Shown here in pieces: positions 1 through 6,539 of a stretch of 7,930 nucleotides of DNA. Within the stretch, counting starts at the first letter, position 1. Each line of letters starts with the position of its first letter. A model generated the notes under the pieces. That model was not told the origin of the DNA. It ran no database searches and saw nothing but the letters and a program-made list of their open reading frames with translations. This DNA comes from Acidimicrobiia bacterium (lineage in GTDB: Bacteria; Actinomycetota; Acidimicrobiia; IMCC26256; JACDBD01): assembly GCA_031177445.1 (NCBI GenBank), contig JAPSGP010000121.1, positions 1 to 7,930 on the forward strand, written 5' to 3'. A program made the translations under genes and the position numbers.

Positions 1-101
1 TCGAGCAGGACGAGAAGGGCATATTCCGCGGGGACGGGCCGTACATCGCATGGTTCAAGGACCCGGCCAGCAACGTCCTGTCCGTGCTCCAGGCGAAGTA
101 G
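1..101 (+). CDS. VOC (glyoxalase/bleomycin-resistance fold) family protein, C-terminal end only
   Basis: Only the last 32 residues are present; the gene enters from the left edge and reads in the frame starting at base 3, ending at TAG 99-101. The tail reads GDGPYIAWFKDPASNVLSVL. This resembles the closing strand of vicinal-oxygen-chelate proteins, where a G...AWFKDPDGN(V/I)L pattern precedes the C terminus. The metal-ligand Glu that many members carry in this last strand is not evident here, so the substrate and even enzymatic activity are open. It converges on the lipoprotein gene with a 27-bp gap that holds no clear terminator. The family call rests on this short motif alone. Confidence 0.7.
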   Translation, partial: EQDEKGIFRGDGPYIAWFKDPASNVLSVLQAK

Positions 102-128
102 GCATCCCGCAGACACGCAGTCTTCCCG

Positions 129-680
129 TCACTCCACCGACACGATCGAGTCCCACTGTGGGATCGCCTCGAGCGCAGGTTGGATGTACGCGTCGACGGC
201 CTCGGCGGCGTCATCGTTGACGCCACCGCACACACCAAAGTCGAGATCGAGGAACGTGCCGTCCCTGTCGGAGACCCGCAAGGTCCGTGTCGTGCCACCG
301 GCGCAGCCGTCGTCGGGCTCGTCCGGTGTCAACGCGAAAACCGGATCCCTCGTTTCCGTGAGCTCTTCCCATACAGCGCCGGGAAGCGGCAGCCTGTCGT
401 CGTGCAGTACGTCGCCGTAGCTGTCCACCACGACGTGCACGTCGTCGCGCGTGACTGTCAGCGAGTAGCTGCGGTGAAACTCAGGTGGCACCGACGCGTC
501 GCCGTACTCGTACTTGATCGTCGCCGAATCGTCCACGCGCTCGTTACTCGACGAACGGTCGTCGTTACCGCCGCATGCGGTCAAGAAGACCGTGATCGCC
601 ACCGTAGCGACCAGGTATCGGTTCCACACCGATCCCGATTGTGCCACCGCGGTCCCGCCGCGGTTCGGTACTCGCGGCAC
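129..680 (-). CDS. Putative secreted lipoprotein of unknown function
   Basis: The longest reading gives 183 residues from a GTG at 680. Residues 18-36 look like a lipoprotein signal: a short N/R-containing start, the hydrophobic run YLVATVAITVFLTAC, and a lipobox LTAC with the lipidated Cys at position 36, followed by GGNDDRSSSN, a polar linker typical just after the lipid anchor. The mature part (about 145 residues) contains a striking segment SVPPEFHRSYSLTVT (63-77), a VDSYGDVL stretch (85-92) and two cysteines (126, 151) that could form a disulfide outside the membrane. I do not recognise a named domain. The true start may be the GTG at 647 (VAQSGSVWNRY...) or at 629 (VWNRYLV...), either of which gives a more normal signal-peptide length; a GGCGGGA sequence precedes the 647 start. 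It is transcribed away from the tRNA-Pro gene, 138 bp upstream, so it could share that transcript. Confidence 0.8.
   Translation of the reverse strand: MPRVPNRGGTAVAQSGSVWNRYLVATVAITVFLTACGGNDDRSSSNERVDDSATIKYEYGDASVPPEFHRSYSLTVTRDDVHVVVDSYGDVLHDDRLPLPGAVWEELTETRDPVFALTPDEPDDGCAGGTTRTLRVSDRDGTFLDLDFGVCGGVNDDAAEAVDAYIQPALEAIPQWDSIVSVE
646..664 (-). promoter_or_regulatory. Inverted repeat over a candidate ribosome-binding site of the lipoprotein gene
   Basis: Two 7-base arms, ACCGCGG (646-652) and CCGCGGT (658-664), flank a 5-base spacer. On the mRNA (- strand) a GGCGGGA ribosome-binding-like sequence lies in the loop and the adjoining stem, and the GTG at 645-647 lies at the base of the hairpin. 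If translation starts at 647, the hairpin would hold the initiation region. The arms are pure G/C-rich sequence in a GC-rich genome, so chance is a real alternative. Confidence 0.3.
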
Positions 681-818
681 ACCGACGGCCGGTGGCCAGC
701 ACCAGCCGCTCGACGCACCGGCAGGCTTCAGGATCGGTGTCGGAGGGGACTCGCAGCTTGAGGCAACTCCCCCGCTCAGCCGGACCGTGTGCCCTGCGGC
801 ATGGGCGGTGCCATCCAG

Positions 819-893
819 TCGGGCTGCCGGGATTTGAACCCGGGACCTTTGGTCCCCCAGACCAACGCGCTAACCAAGCTGCGCCACAGCCCG
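819..893 (-). tRNA. tRNA-Pro, anticodon GGG
   Basis: The 75-nt sequence folds as a complete cloverleaf. The acceptor stem is CGGGCUG/CAGCCCG with discriminator A (complement of base 819). The D arm is GCGC-AGCUUGGUUA-GCGC. The anticodon stem UUGGU/ACCAA closes the loop CUGGGGG, giving anticodon GGG (CCC codons). A 5-nt variable region AGGUC follows, then the T arm CCGGG-UUCAAAU-CCCGG. All stem pairs are canonical. The 3' CCA is not encoded (the next bases are CTG), so it must be added after transcription. A TACACT -10 box lies 9 nt upstream. No intron or mismatch is seen. Confidence 0.97.
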
Positions 894-1052
894 CTCGGCC
901 CGAGTGTACGCGGAGGCTTCCTCGATGACCCCGGCCGGGTCGCCGCCGGCGAAAGCAGCGGGCGGTCGCGTTCGCGCGCCGGTGGCCGGACGCGCACGCA
1001 AGGCGCCCAGCAGCTCCCGACTCGGATCGGATCCGGGCTCAGAGCAGCAGGC
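894..1052. other. Intergenic stretch between the tRNA and the zinc-ribbon gene
   Basis: No coding region with plausible composition or start is seen on either strand. It holds the tRNA -10 box (903-908), a weak 5-bp inverted repeat GACCC/GGGTC at 927-941, and the outer copy of a 14-bp tandem duplication at its right end. The inverted repeat lies downstream of the five-gene unit on its own strand but has no following T tract, so I cannot call it an intrinsic terminator. Confidence 0.6.
903..908 (-). promoter_or_regulatory. -10 box of the tRNA-Pro gene
   Basis: TACACT on the - strand matches the TANNNT form of actinobacterial -10 elements and ends 9 nt before the mature tRNA 5' end, which would leave a leader of only two or three bases. 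No convincing -35 hexamer is seen at 16-18 nt upstream. Confidence 0.5.
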
Positions 1053-1063
1053 TCAGAGCAGCA
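1036..1063. repeat. Perfect 14-bp tandem duplication across a gene end
   Basis: GGCTCAGAGCAGCA occurs twice back to back, at 1036-1049 and 1050-1063, without a mismatch. The inner copy contains the last codons and the TGA of the zinc-ribbon gene; the outer copy repeats the same CTGCTGCTCTGA just beyond the stop. As 14 is not a multiple of three, the second TGA lies in another frame. The perfect identity suggests a recent slippage event. Confidence 0.9.
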
Positions 1064-1301
1064 GCTCGATGCCCTGCCAGGCGCGAAAGCCCAGATAGAT
1101 CACGATCGCGGCGACGAGCAACTTGAGGTGCCACGGGACGGGGATCTTCTCGTCCTGCTCGGTGCCGTTGTCGTGCCCGACCGTGTGCGCGGGCGTCTGC
1201 GCTCGCCCCGCGTCGACCGCGCGGTCGCAGGTCGGGCAGGTGCCGTCGGCGCGCACCGTCGACGGTGAGAGGAATCGATCGCAGGTCGGGCACCAGGGCA
1301 C
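1053..1301 (-). CDS. Small zinc-ribbon protein with one C-terminal membrane helix
   Basis: The 82-residue product begins VPWCPTCDRFLSPSTV. It has two CxxC knuckles, Cys4/Cys7 and Cys22/Cys25, spaced as in a compact zinc ribbon (CPTC-x14-CPTC). A polar linker of about 30 residues follows, then a single hydrophobic helix at about residues 58-72 (LKLLVAAIVIYLGF), ending GIELLL. The start is the GTG at 1299-1301, only 2 nt after the TGA of the carboxyltransferase gene (TGAccGTG). There is no strong ribosome-binding site, so it is probably translated by reinitiation from that gene. It is the last gene of the five-gene unit. A role as a membrane-anchored accessory or redox/metal-sensing partner is conceivable, but nothing in the sequence proves it. 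I do not recognise a named family beyond the zinc-ribbon pattern. A shared fold with rubredoxin-like knuckles is an alternative. Confidence 0.8.
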   Translation of the reverse strand: MPWCPTCDRFLSPSTVRADGTCPTCDRAVDAGRAQTPAHTVGHDNGTEQDEKIPVPWHLKLLVAAIVIYLGFRAWQGIELLL

Positions 1302-1303
1302 GG

Positions 1304-2839
1304 TCAGACCGGAGGCACGCCGTGGTGGCGTTCGAACCGCTCGCGAACCCGTGAGCGCGCCACATCGAACCGCTGGATCAGCTCCGTCCGGAGCTCGTCG
1401 GGCTCGACGACGGCGTCGACGACGAGCTCCGCCGCCAGGTGCACGAGGTCGACGTCGGTCTCGTACTCGGCTCGCCGCTCGGCGACGTAAGCCGCCCGCT
1501 CGTCGGGATCGGCGATCGCCTGGATCTTGTTGTAGTAGACCGCGTTCACCGCTGGTTCCGGGCCCATGACCGCGATCTGGGCCGTGGGCAGCGCGAGGCA
1601 GGCGTCGGGGTCGAAGGCAGGACCACACATCGCGTAGAGCCCGGCGCCGTACGCCTTGCGCACGATCACCGAGATCTTGGGGACGGTCGCCTCGGTGACG
1701 GCGGTGATCATCTTCGCCCCGTGGCGGATGATGCCCTGGCGCTCGACCGCGGTGCCGATCATGAAGCCCGGGACGTCGGCAAGGAAGAGCAGGGGAACGT
1801 TGAACGCGTCGCACAGCCAGATGAAGCGGGCTGCCTTGTCGGCGGAGTCGACGAACAGCACCCCGCCGAGATGCATCGGGTTGTTGGCCACGATGCCGAC
1901 CGCGTGACCGTCGAGTCGGGCGAACCCGATGATCAGCTCTTTCGCGAACAGCGGCTTCAGTTCGAACATGCTGTCCTCGTCGACCAAGGCGTCGATGACA
2001 CGGTGCATGTCGTAGGCCCGACGCTCTTCCGAAGGGACGACATCGGCGATTGGACGGGCCTCGGCACGCGGCACCCGCGCCGGCGCTGCCCGCGGCGGCT
2101 CCCGCCAGCTTCGCGGCAGGTACGAAAGCCACCGCCTGGCGGCATCGATGGCAGCGTCGTCGTCGGCGACGAGGTTGTCGCCGCACCCGCTCACCGATGC
2201 GTGCATGCGGGCGCCGCCCATCTCCTCGAGCGTGGTGTCCTCGCCGATCACCTCGGCGGCCATGCGGGGCGAGCCCAGGTACATCGACGCGTTGCCCTCG
2301 ACCATGAACACGACGTCGCAGAACGCGGGGATGTACGCCCCACCGGCGGCGGACGGGCCGAAGAGGCAGCACACCTGCGGCACCCGCCCGGAGAGACGGA
2401 CCTCGTTGGCGAAGATGCGCCCCGCCCCGCGCCGTCCCGGGAAGAGCTCCACCTGATCGGTGATGCGGGCTCCGGCCGAATCGACGAGGTACACGACCGG
2501 CAGCTCGTGCCGCAGCGCGGTCTCGGTCAGGCGCACGATCTTCTCCACGGTCCGAGCGCCCCACGACCCGGCCTTCACCGTCGGGTCGTTGGCCATCACG
2601 CACACCCGTCGACCCTCGATCCGGCCGATCCCGGTGACGACCCCGTCGGCGGGAAGATCGCCGGCGAGGGCGTTGGCCAGGAGCCCGTCCTCCACGAGCG
2701 AGTCGGGATCGAGCAGTCTCGCCAGCCGGTCGCGGACGAACAGCTTCCCCTGACGGTCGAGCTTCTCGCGATTCTCCCCCACCTCGAGGTTCCCGCGCAG
2801 GGCGCGCTCGAGGTGCTTGCGGACGCGGTCTTCGCTCAT
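1304..2839 (-). CDS. Biotin-dependent acyl-CoA carboxylase, beta (carboxyltransferase) subunit
   Basis: The 511-residue protein is full length for this family, which transfers CO2 from carboxybiotin to a short acyl-CoA in the cytosol. The N-terminal crotonase-like domain carries the oxyanion-hole segment GPSAAGGAYIPA (161-172). The C-terminal domain carries RKAYGAGLYAMCGPAF (394-409) and PTAQIAVMGPEPAVNAVYYNKI starting at 418, the second oxyanion and subunit-contact region. The start ATG at 2837-2839 overlaps the stop of the HMG-CoA lyase gene as ATGA, a sign of translational coupling. The lyase next door favours 3-methylcrotonyl-CoA (leucine breakdown) as substrate. The motif variants also fit propionyl-CoA or broad-range acyl-CoA carboxylases of Actinobacteria, so I leave the symbol blank. 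The biotin carboxylase/carrier subunit it needs is not in the window and must come from elsewhere. Confidence 0.95.
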   Translation of the reverse strand: MSEDRVRKHLERALRGNLEVGENREKLDRQGKLFVRDRLARLLDPDSLVEDGLLANALAGDLPADGVVTGIGRIEGRRVCVMANDPTVKAGSWGARTVEKIVRLTETALRHELPVVYLVDSAGARITDQVELFPGRRGAGRIFANEVRLSGRVPQVCCLFGPSAAGGAYIPAFCDVVFMVEGNASMYLGSPRMAAEVIGEDTTLEEMGGARMHASVSGCGDNLVADDDAAIDAARRWLSYLPRSWREPPRAAPARVPRAEARPIADVVPSEERRAYDMHRVIDALVDEDSMFELKPLFAKELIIGFARLDGHAVGIVANNPMHLGGVLFVDSADKAARFIWLCDAFNVPLLFLADVPGFMIGTAVERQGIIRHGAKMITAVTEATVPKISVIVRKAYGAGLYAMCGPAFDPDACLALPTAQIAVMGPEPAVNAVYYNKIQAIADPDERAAYVAERRAEYETDVDLVHLAAELVVDAVVEPDELRTELIQRFDVARSRVRERFERHHGVPPV

Positions 2840-3750
2840 GACCGGGCGTGCACGCGCGAACGAGGGCCGGCGCGCATCACCTGACCGGGCAGCTCGCGGC
2901 CCACGAGCCGCTCGGCGAGATGCGCGGCCGCGATCAATGCGTCGAGGTCGATCCCGGTGTCGATGCCCATGTCCTCGAGCATGTGGACCAGGTCCTCGGT
3001 CACGACGTTGCCCGACGCGCCCGGGGCGTACGGGCATCCGCCCAGCCCGCCGATCGATGCGTCGAACCGGGTCACGCCGTGGTCGAGCGCCGCTACAACG
3101 TTGGCCAGCCCGGTGCCGCGCGTGTTGTGGAAGTGAAGGCCGATGTCGCCGGTGGCGATTCCGACCGCGGCGAGGGCGGCGAGCACCTCGTCCACGCGTC
3201 GTGGCGTCGCCATGCCCGTCGTGTCGCCGAACGAACATCGGTCGGCGCCGGCGTCGAGCAGCGCGGCCGCGACTTCAGCGACCCGCGACGGCGCGATGTC
3301 GCCCTCGTAGGGGCACCCGAACGAGGTCGACACGATCGCCTCGACCGGCTTCCCGGCTTCGTGGGCGAGCCGGACGATGTCCTTCATTCCCGTGATCGAA
3401 TCGTCGACGCTGCGCCGCACATTGCTCTGGTTGTGGGTCTCGCTGGCGCTGACGACGACCTCGAGCTCGTCCGCCCCCGCGACCACTGCTCGCTCCGCGC
3501 CCCGGAGATTCGGGACCAGCGCCGAGTAGACGACACCGGGACGCCGCTCGATGCGCGCCATCACCTCGTCGGCGCCGCCCATGGCCGGGATCGCCTCGGC
3601 CTTCACGAACGACGCCGCTTCGATGGAGCGCAAGCCGGTGCCAGTGAGAGCATCGATCAGCCGCACCCGGTCGTCGATCTCGATGGGCGCCTCGTTCTGC
3701 AGCCCGTCGCGGGGGCCCACCTCGCGGATCTCCACCGCGCTCGGCGTCAC
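2836..3750 (-). CDS. mvaB: Hydroxymethylglutaryl-CoA lyase
   Basis: This enzyme splits 3-hydroxy-3-methylglutaryl-CoA into acetoacetate and acetyl-CoA, the last step of leucine degradation. The 304-residue protein has the expected length for a single TIM-barrel HMGL domain. The substrate loop GPRDGLQNE (12-20) supplies Arg14 and Asp15. HFHNTRG (206-212) supplies metal ligands His206 and His208. The signature GGLGGCPYAPGASGN (234-248) holds catalytic Cys239 and metal ligand Asn248. All expected catalytic and metal residues are present. The residue after His208 is Asn where many homologues have Asp; it is not a metal ligand. The GTG start at 3748-3750 lies 9 nt after the stop of der, with only a weak ribosome-binding site, and the 3' end overlaps the carboxyltransferase start by 4 bp. 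Related DRE-TIM lyases are the alternative, but the GGCPYAPGASGN motif is specific. Confidence 0.95.
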   Translation of the reverse strand: MTPSAVEIREVGPRDGLQNEAPIEIDDRVRLIDALTGTGLRSIEAASFVKAEAIPAMGGADEVMARIERRPGVVYSALVPNLRGAERAVVAGADELEVVVSASETHNQSNVRRSVDDSITGMKDIVRLAHEAGKPVEAIVSTSFGCPYEGDIAPSRVAEVAAALLDAGADRCSFGDTTGMATPRRVDEVLAALAAVGIATGDIGLHFHNTRGTGLANVVAALDHGVTRFDASIGGLGGCPYAPGASGNVVTEDLVHMLEDMGIDTGIDLDALIAAAHLAERLVGRELPGQVMRAGPRSRVHARS

Positions 3751-3759
3751 GAAATCAGG

Positions 3760-5082
3760 CTACCGAGCACGCAGTCGCACCCGGATCTTCACCGGGGTGG
3801 GCCCGAGGTCGAACGATTCGCGAATGCGACGCTCGAGGTAGCGCAGGTAGGTCGGCGGGAGCTGATGAGTTGCGAACAGCGTGAACGTCGGCGGGTCCGT
3901 CGCGCCCTGTGTCGCGTACAGCACCCGCGGCCGCCGCTTGCCGCTCGGGGGCGGGGGCTGGCGTTGCTGGGCGTCCTGGATGACCCGGTTGAGGGTCGGG
4001 GTGGGAACTCGTCGGTGGTAGGCCGCCTCGGCCTGGCGGAGCGCAGGCAGGACGTGGCGCAGATTGCGACCGGTCAGCGCCGAGATCTTCAGCACCGGTG
4101 CGTAGGACAGGAAGGCCAACCGGTCGGCGAGCGCGTCGGTGACGGCCTTGCGCTGCTCGGCGTCGAGCAGGTCCCACTTGTTCAGCACCACGACCGCGGC
4201 CGTCCCGGCGGCGTCGATGCGTTCGCCGAGCCGCTGATCCTGGTGCGTCACGCCGGCCGAGGCGTCGATCACGAACAAGGCGGCGTCCGCTTGGTCGACC
4301 GCCTGCAGCGCCCGCACGAGACCGAAGTACTCGGTCGGCTCGTCGATCCGGCTGCGACGCCGCATCCCGGCGGTGTCGACGAATCGCAGCGGGCCCTCGT
4401 CGGTCTCGATGATCGTGTCGATCGAATCGCGCGTCGTCCCGGGCTCGTCGTGGACGATCGTGCGCTCGTCGCCGACGAGCCGGTTGAACAGCGTGGATTT
4501 GCCGACGTTGGGACGCCCCACGATCGCGATGGAGAACGGCCCCGTGTCGGCGTCGTCCTCGGCGCCGATGTCGACAGCTGCACCGGGTTCGGGAAGCGCG
4601 TCCACCACCGCGTCGAGGAGATCGCCACTCCCCCGCCCGTGGATCGCCGACACCGGGAACGGGTCGCCCAGCCCCAGCCGGGCAAGCTCCCAGGCATCGG
4701 ATTCGCGGGAGCCGTCGTCGACCTTGTTCGCGATGACGAGCACCGGCTTGCGGGTGCGCTGGAGCAGTGCGGCGACGCGTGCATCTTCCTCGACTACGCC
4801 GACGGTCACGTCGGTGACCAGGAGGATCAGGTCGGCCTCGGCGATGGCGCGCTCGGCCTGGCGGCTGATCTGCTGTTCGAGCGGAGCGTCGGCCACCAGC
4901 CAGCCGCCGGTGTCGACCACACGAAACCGCCGGCCCCGCCACTCGGCGGAGAGCTCCTTGCGGTCGCGTGTCACCCCCGACTGCTCCTCGACGATCGCCT
5001 GGCGTCCCCCGGCGATCCGGTTGACGAGCGTCGACTTCCCGACGTTCGGTCGCCCGATCACGGCGACGAGCGGTTCCCGCAT
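3760..5082 (-). CDS. der: Ribosome-assembly GTPase Der (EngA)
   Basis: Der is a GTPase with two tandem G domains that acts in maturation of the 50S ribosomal subunit and is essential in most bacteria studied. The 440-residue protein shows both G domains intact. The first has GRPNVGKSTL (10-19), DTGG (57-60) and NKVD (119-122). The second has GRPNVGKSTLFNRL (189-202), DTAG (236-239) and NKWD (301-304). A KH-like C-terminal domain follows from about 357 to 440 and ends in the basic tail VKIRVRLRAR, with a proline-rich insert QPPPPSGKRRP near 375-385. The ATG at 5080-5082 comes 9 nt after the stop of the DUF512 gene. In some actinobacteria Der is fused to an N-terminal cytidylate kinase; here it starts directly at the first G domain, so it is not fused. 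Confidence 0.98.
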   Translation of the reverse strand: MREPLVAVIGRPNVGKSTLVNRIAGGRQAIVEEQSGVTRDRKELSAEWRGRRFRVVDTGGWLVADAPLEQQISRQAERAIAEADLILLVTDVTVGVVEEDARVAALLQRTRKPVLVIANKVDDGSRESDAWELARLGLGDPFPVSAIHGRGSGDLLDAVVDALPEPGAAVDIGAEDDADTGPFSIAIVGRPNVGKSTLFNRLVGDERTIVHDEPGTTRDSIDTIIETDEGPLRFVDTAGMRRRSRIDEPTEYFGLVRALQAVDQADAALFVIDASAGVTHQDQRLGERIDAAGTAAVVVLNKWDLLDAEQRKAVTDALADRLAFLSYAPVLKISALTGRNLRHVLPALRQAEAAYHRRVPTPTLNRVIQDAQQRQPPPPSGKRRPRVLYATQGATDPPTFTLFATHQLPPTYLRYLERRIRESFDLGPTPVKIRVRLRAR

Positions 5083-5091
5083 CGCAGAGTC

Positions 5092-6474
5092 CTATGGTCG
5101 TAGCGCCGCGACGAGCGACACGCCGTCGGTCGCGACGACTTCGACCGGACGCGGGAGATCGTCGAGCGTCCAGCCGTCGAGGAAGCGGTCGTCGGACAGG
5201 ACGACGTCGGGGAGCAGGCATCGCTCCTCGAGTGGGATCGGCGCCAGCACCTTGGCGACGTCCTCGCCGGTCAGCAGGCCGGTGACACCGATGTTGCCGC
5301 CGAAGAACCGGTTCGGCACCGGTGCCAGCCGGATGCGCGTGTCCGCGACCTTCGCCAGCTCGGGCACCAGTGGCGAGAGCACCTGTCCGCCGTATTCGCC
5401 GGTGATGATCGTGACGCCGGACGCCGGGCTCGTTGCCGGCGTGATCGCACCGCCGCTCGGTGTGCGGTGGGCGCGATAGCCCTGGGCCGGCGCGCCGTCG
5501 ACCCAGGCGAAGAACCCCGGACGGGTGCCGGTGGATGCGACGGTACGGCCCGCGACTGCGTCCAGTACCTCGGCCTCGAAGGTGCGTGCCATGCCGATGC
5601 CGTTCTCGTGCTGAGGGATCGACTCGTAGTCTTCGAGGTGCGGAAACGGGCGTCCCGCCATCAAGTAGTACTCGTCGGCGGCGAACACGAGCCGGCGGCC
5701 CACGGCGGCGCGGAATCTCGTCTGCCAGGCGTGCACGGTGTCGATGACCTCGGTGGCCTCACGTCTCGTGTGCGGGCGCATCTCGGCCTCGCTAGTGTGA
5801 TCGCTGACCCCGAGCGGGACCACGCCCACCGTCGCCAGCGCGTGGAATCGGTCGAGGATGCCGAGCAGCGTGTCGTCGAGCGCGTCGCCGTCGTTGATCC
5901 CGGGGCACACCACGATCTGGCCGTGCACCTCGATGCCGGCGTCGAGCAGGGCGCCGAGCCAGCGCAAGCTCGTTGCGCCGCGCCGGTTGCGCAGCAGCTT
6001 CGCTCGCAGCATCGGATCGGTCGCGTGGATGCTCACGTAGAGCGGGCCGAGGCCTTCGGACACGACCCGTTCGAGGTCGGCCTCCGTGAACCGGGTCAGC
6101 GTGGTGAAGTTGCCGTACAGGAACGAGAGCCGGTAGTCGTCGTCCTTGAGGTACAGGCTACGGCGCATGCCCTTCGGCAGCTGGTGGATGAAGCAGAACG
6201 GGCAGTGGTTGTCGCACGTGCGGACCTGGTCGAACACCGCGCTGTCGAGCTCGAGGCCGAGTGGCGTGCCCGCGGGCTTCTCGACGAGGACGAGCTGCTC
6301 CAGGCCGCCGCGCCGAAGCTCCAGCTCGACCGCAGGCTCGTCGGCCTGGAGCTGGTAGCGGATGACGTCGCGGACGGCCTCGCCGTTGACGCTGAGGATC
6401 TCGTCGCCAGGGAGGATCCCGGCCGATCGGGCCGGCGAGCCGTGCGCGACCGCGACAACACGCGCGGTCGGCAT
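5092..6474 (-). CDS. PDZ-domain radical SAM protein, DUF512 family
   Basis: The 460-residue protein begins with a PDZ-like segment (about residues 5-55, including SPARSAGILPGDEILSVNG). It is followed by a radical SAM core with the family's Cx3Cx2C cluster in RTCDNHCPFCFIHQLPKGMR (Cys87, Cys91, Cys94), which should bind a [4Fe-4S] cluster and S-adenosylmethionine. The C-terminal third, with GVTIITGEYGGQVLSPL and RFFGGNIGVTGLLTGEDV, is the conserved DUF512 region. The substrate of this widespread family is, to my knowledge, not established. The ATG at 6472-6474 is chosen because homologues start at the PDZ domain and because a TAGAAT box ends 7 nt before it, suggesting leaderless translation. 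The frame stays open further upstream but runs into the ispH region with shadow composition. It heads the five-gene unit; neighbourhood with der recurs in many bacteria. Confidence 0.93.
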   Translation of the reverse strand: MPTARVVAVAHGSPARSAGILPGDEILSVNGEAVRDVIRYQLQADEPAVELELRRGGLEQLVLVEKPAGTPLGLELDSAVFDQVRTCDNHCPFCFIHQLPKGMRRSLYLKDDDYRLSFLYGNFTTLTRFTEADLERVVSEGLGPLYVSIHATDPMLRAKLLRNRRGATSLRWLGALLDAGIEVHGQIVVCPGINDGDALDDTLLGILDRFHALATVGVVPLGVSDHTSEAEMRPHTRREATEVIDTVHAWQTRFRAAVGRRLVFAADEYYLMAGRPFPHLEDYESIPQHENGIGMARTFEAEVLDAVAGRTVASTGTRPGFFAWVDGAPAQGYRAHRTPSGGAITPATSPASGVTIITGEYGGQVLSPLVPELAKVADTRIRLAPVPNRFFGGNIGVTGLLTGEDVAKVLAPIPLEERCLLPDVVLSDDRFLDGWTLDDLPRPVEVVATDGVSLVAALRP

Positions 6475-6481
6475 GTCGCGA

Positions 6482-6508
6482 ATTCTACGCGAGGACGGCT
6501 CCTTCGAC
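6482..6508 (-). promoter_or_regulatory. Candidate leaderless promoter of the DUF512-der-mvaB-carboxylase unit
   Basis: On the - strand TAGAAT (6482-6487) is a good TANNNT -10 box. Exactly 7 nt separate it from the ATG at 6474, so the transcript would begin at or next to the start codon. A GTCGAA hexamer (6503-6508) lies 15 nt upstream as a possible, non-consensus -35. No ribosome-binding site precedes the ATG, which agrees with a leaderless mRNA. Confidence 0.6.
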
Positions 6509-6519
6509 GGATCCCGGAT

Positions 6520-6534
6520 CGGCCAGTTTGGCCG
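6520..6534. promoter_or_regulatory. Inverted repeat between the two divergent promoters
   Basis: CGGCCA (6520-6525) and TGGCCG (6529-6534) form perfect 6-base arms around GTT. It sits between the upstream hexamers of the two promoters, a place where a regulator could touch both. The arms are short, and no regulator gene is present to match it. Confidence 0.3.
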
Positions 6535-6539
6535 GCATC

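Noticed and set aside
206..212. Asn209 in HFHNTRG of HMG-CoA lyase as an active-site defect
   Set aside because: The coordinates given here are residue numbers. The metal ligands are the two histidines, Asp15 and Asn248, all present; Asn in place of Asp after the second His is a tolerated variant rather than a loss.
927..941. Intrinsic terminator after the zinc-ribbon gene
   Set aside because: The GACCC/GGGTC hairpin has only five pairs and no T tract, and it lies over 110 bp downstream.
1439..2884. Open frame of 481 codons on the + strand
   Set aside because: It is antisense to the carboxyltransferase gene, with the same shadow composition and no recognisable motif.
2840..3238. N-terminal extension of the carboxyltransferase
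   Set aside because: The added sequence overlaps the mvaB coding region in another frame and has an Arg-rich shadow composition. The ATGA junction gives a natural start.
2848..5103. Open frame of 751 codons on the + strand
   Set aside because: It lies wholly antisense to der and mvaB, both with complete family motifs. The translation is rich in His, Arg, Val and Asp as expected for the mirror of GC-rich codons, and shows no domain.
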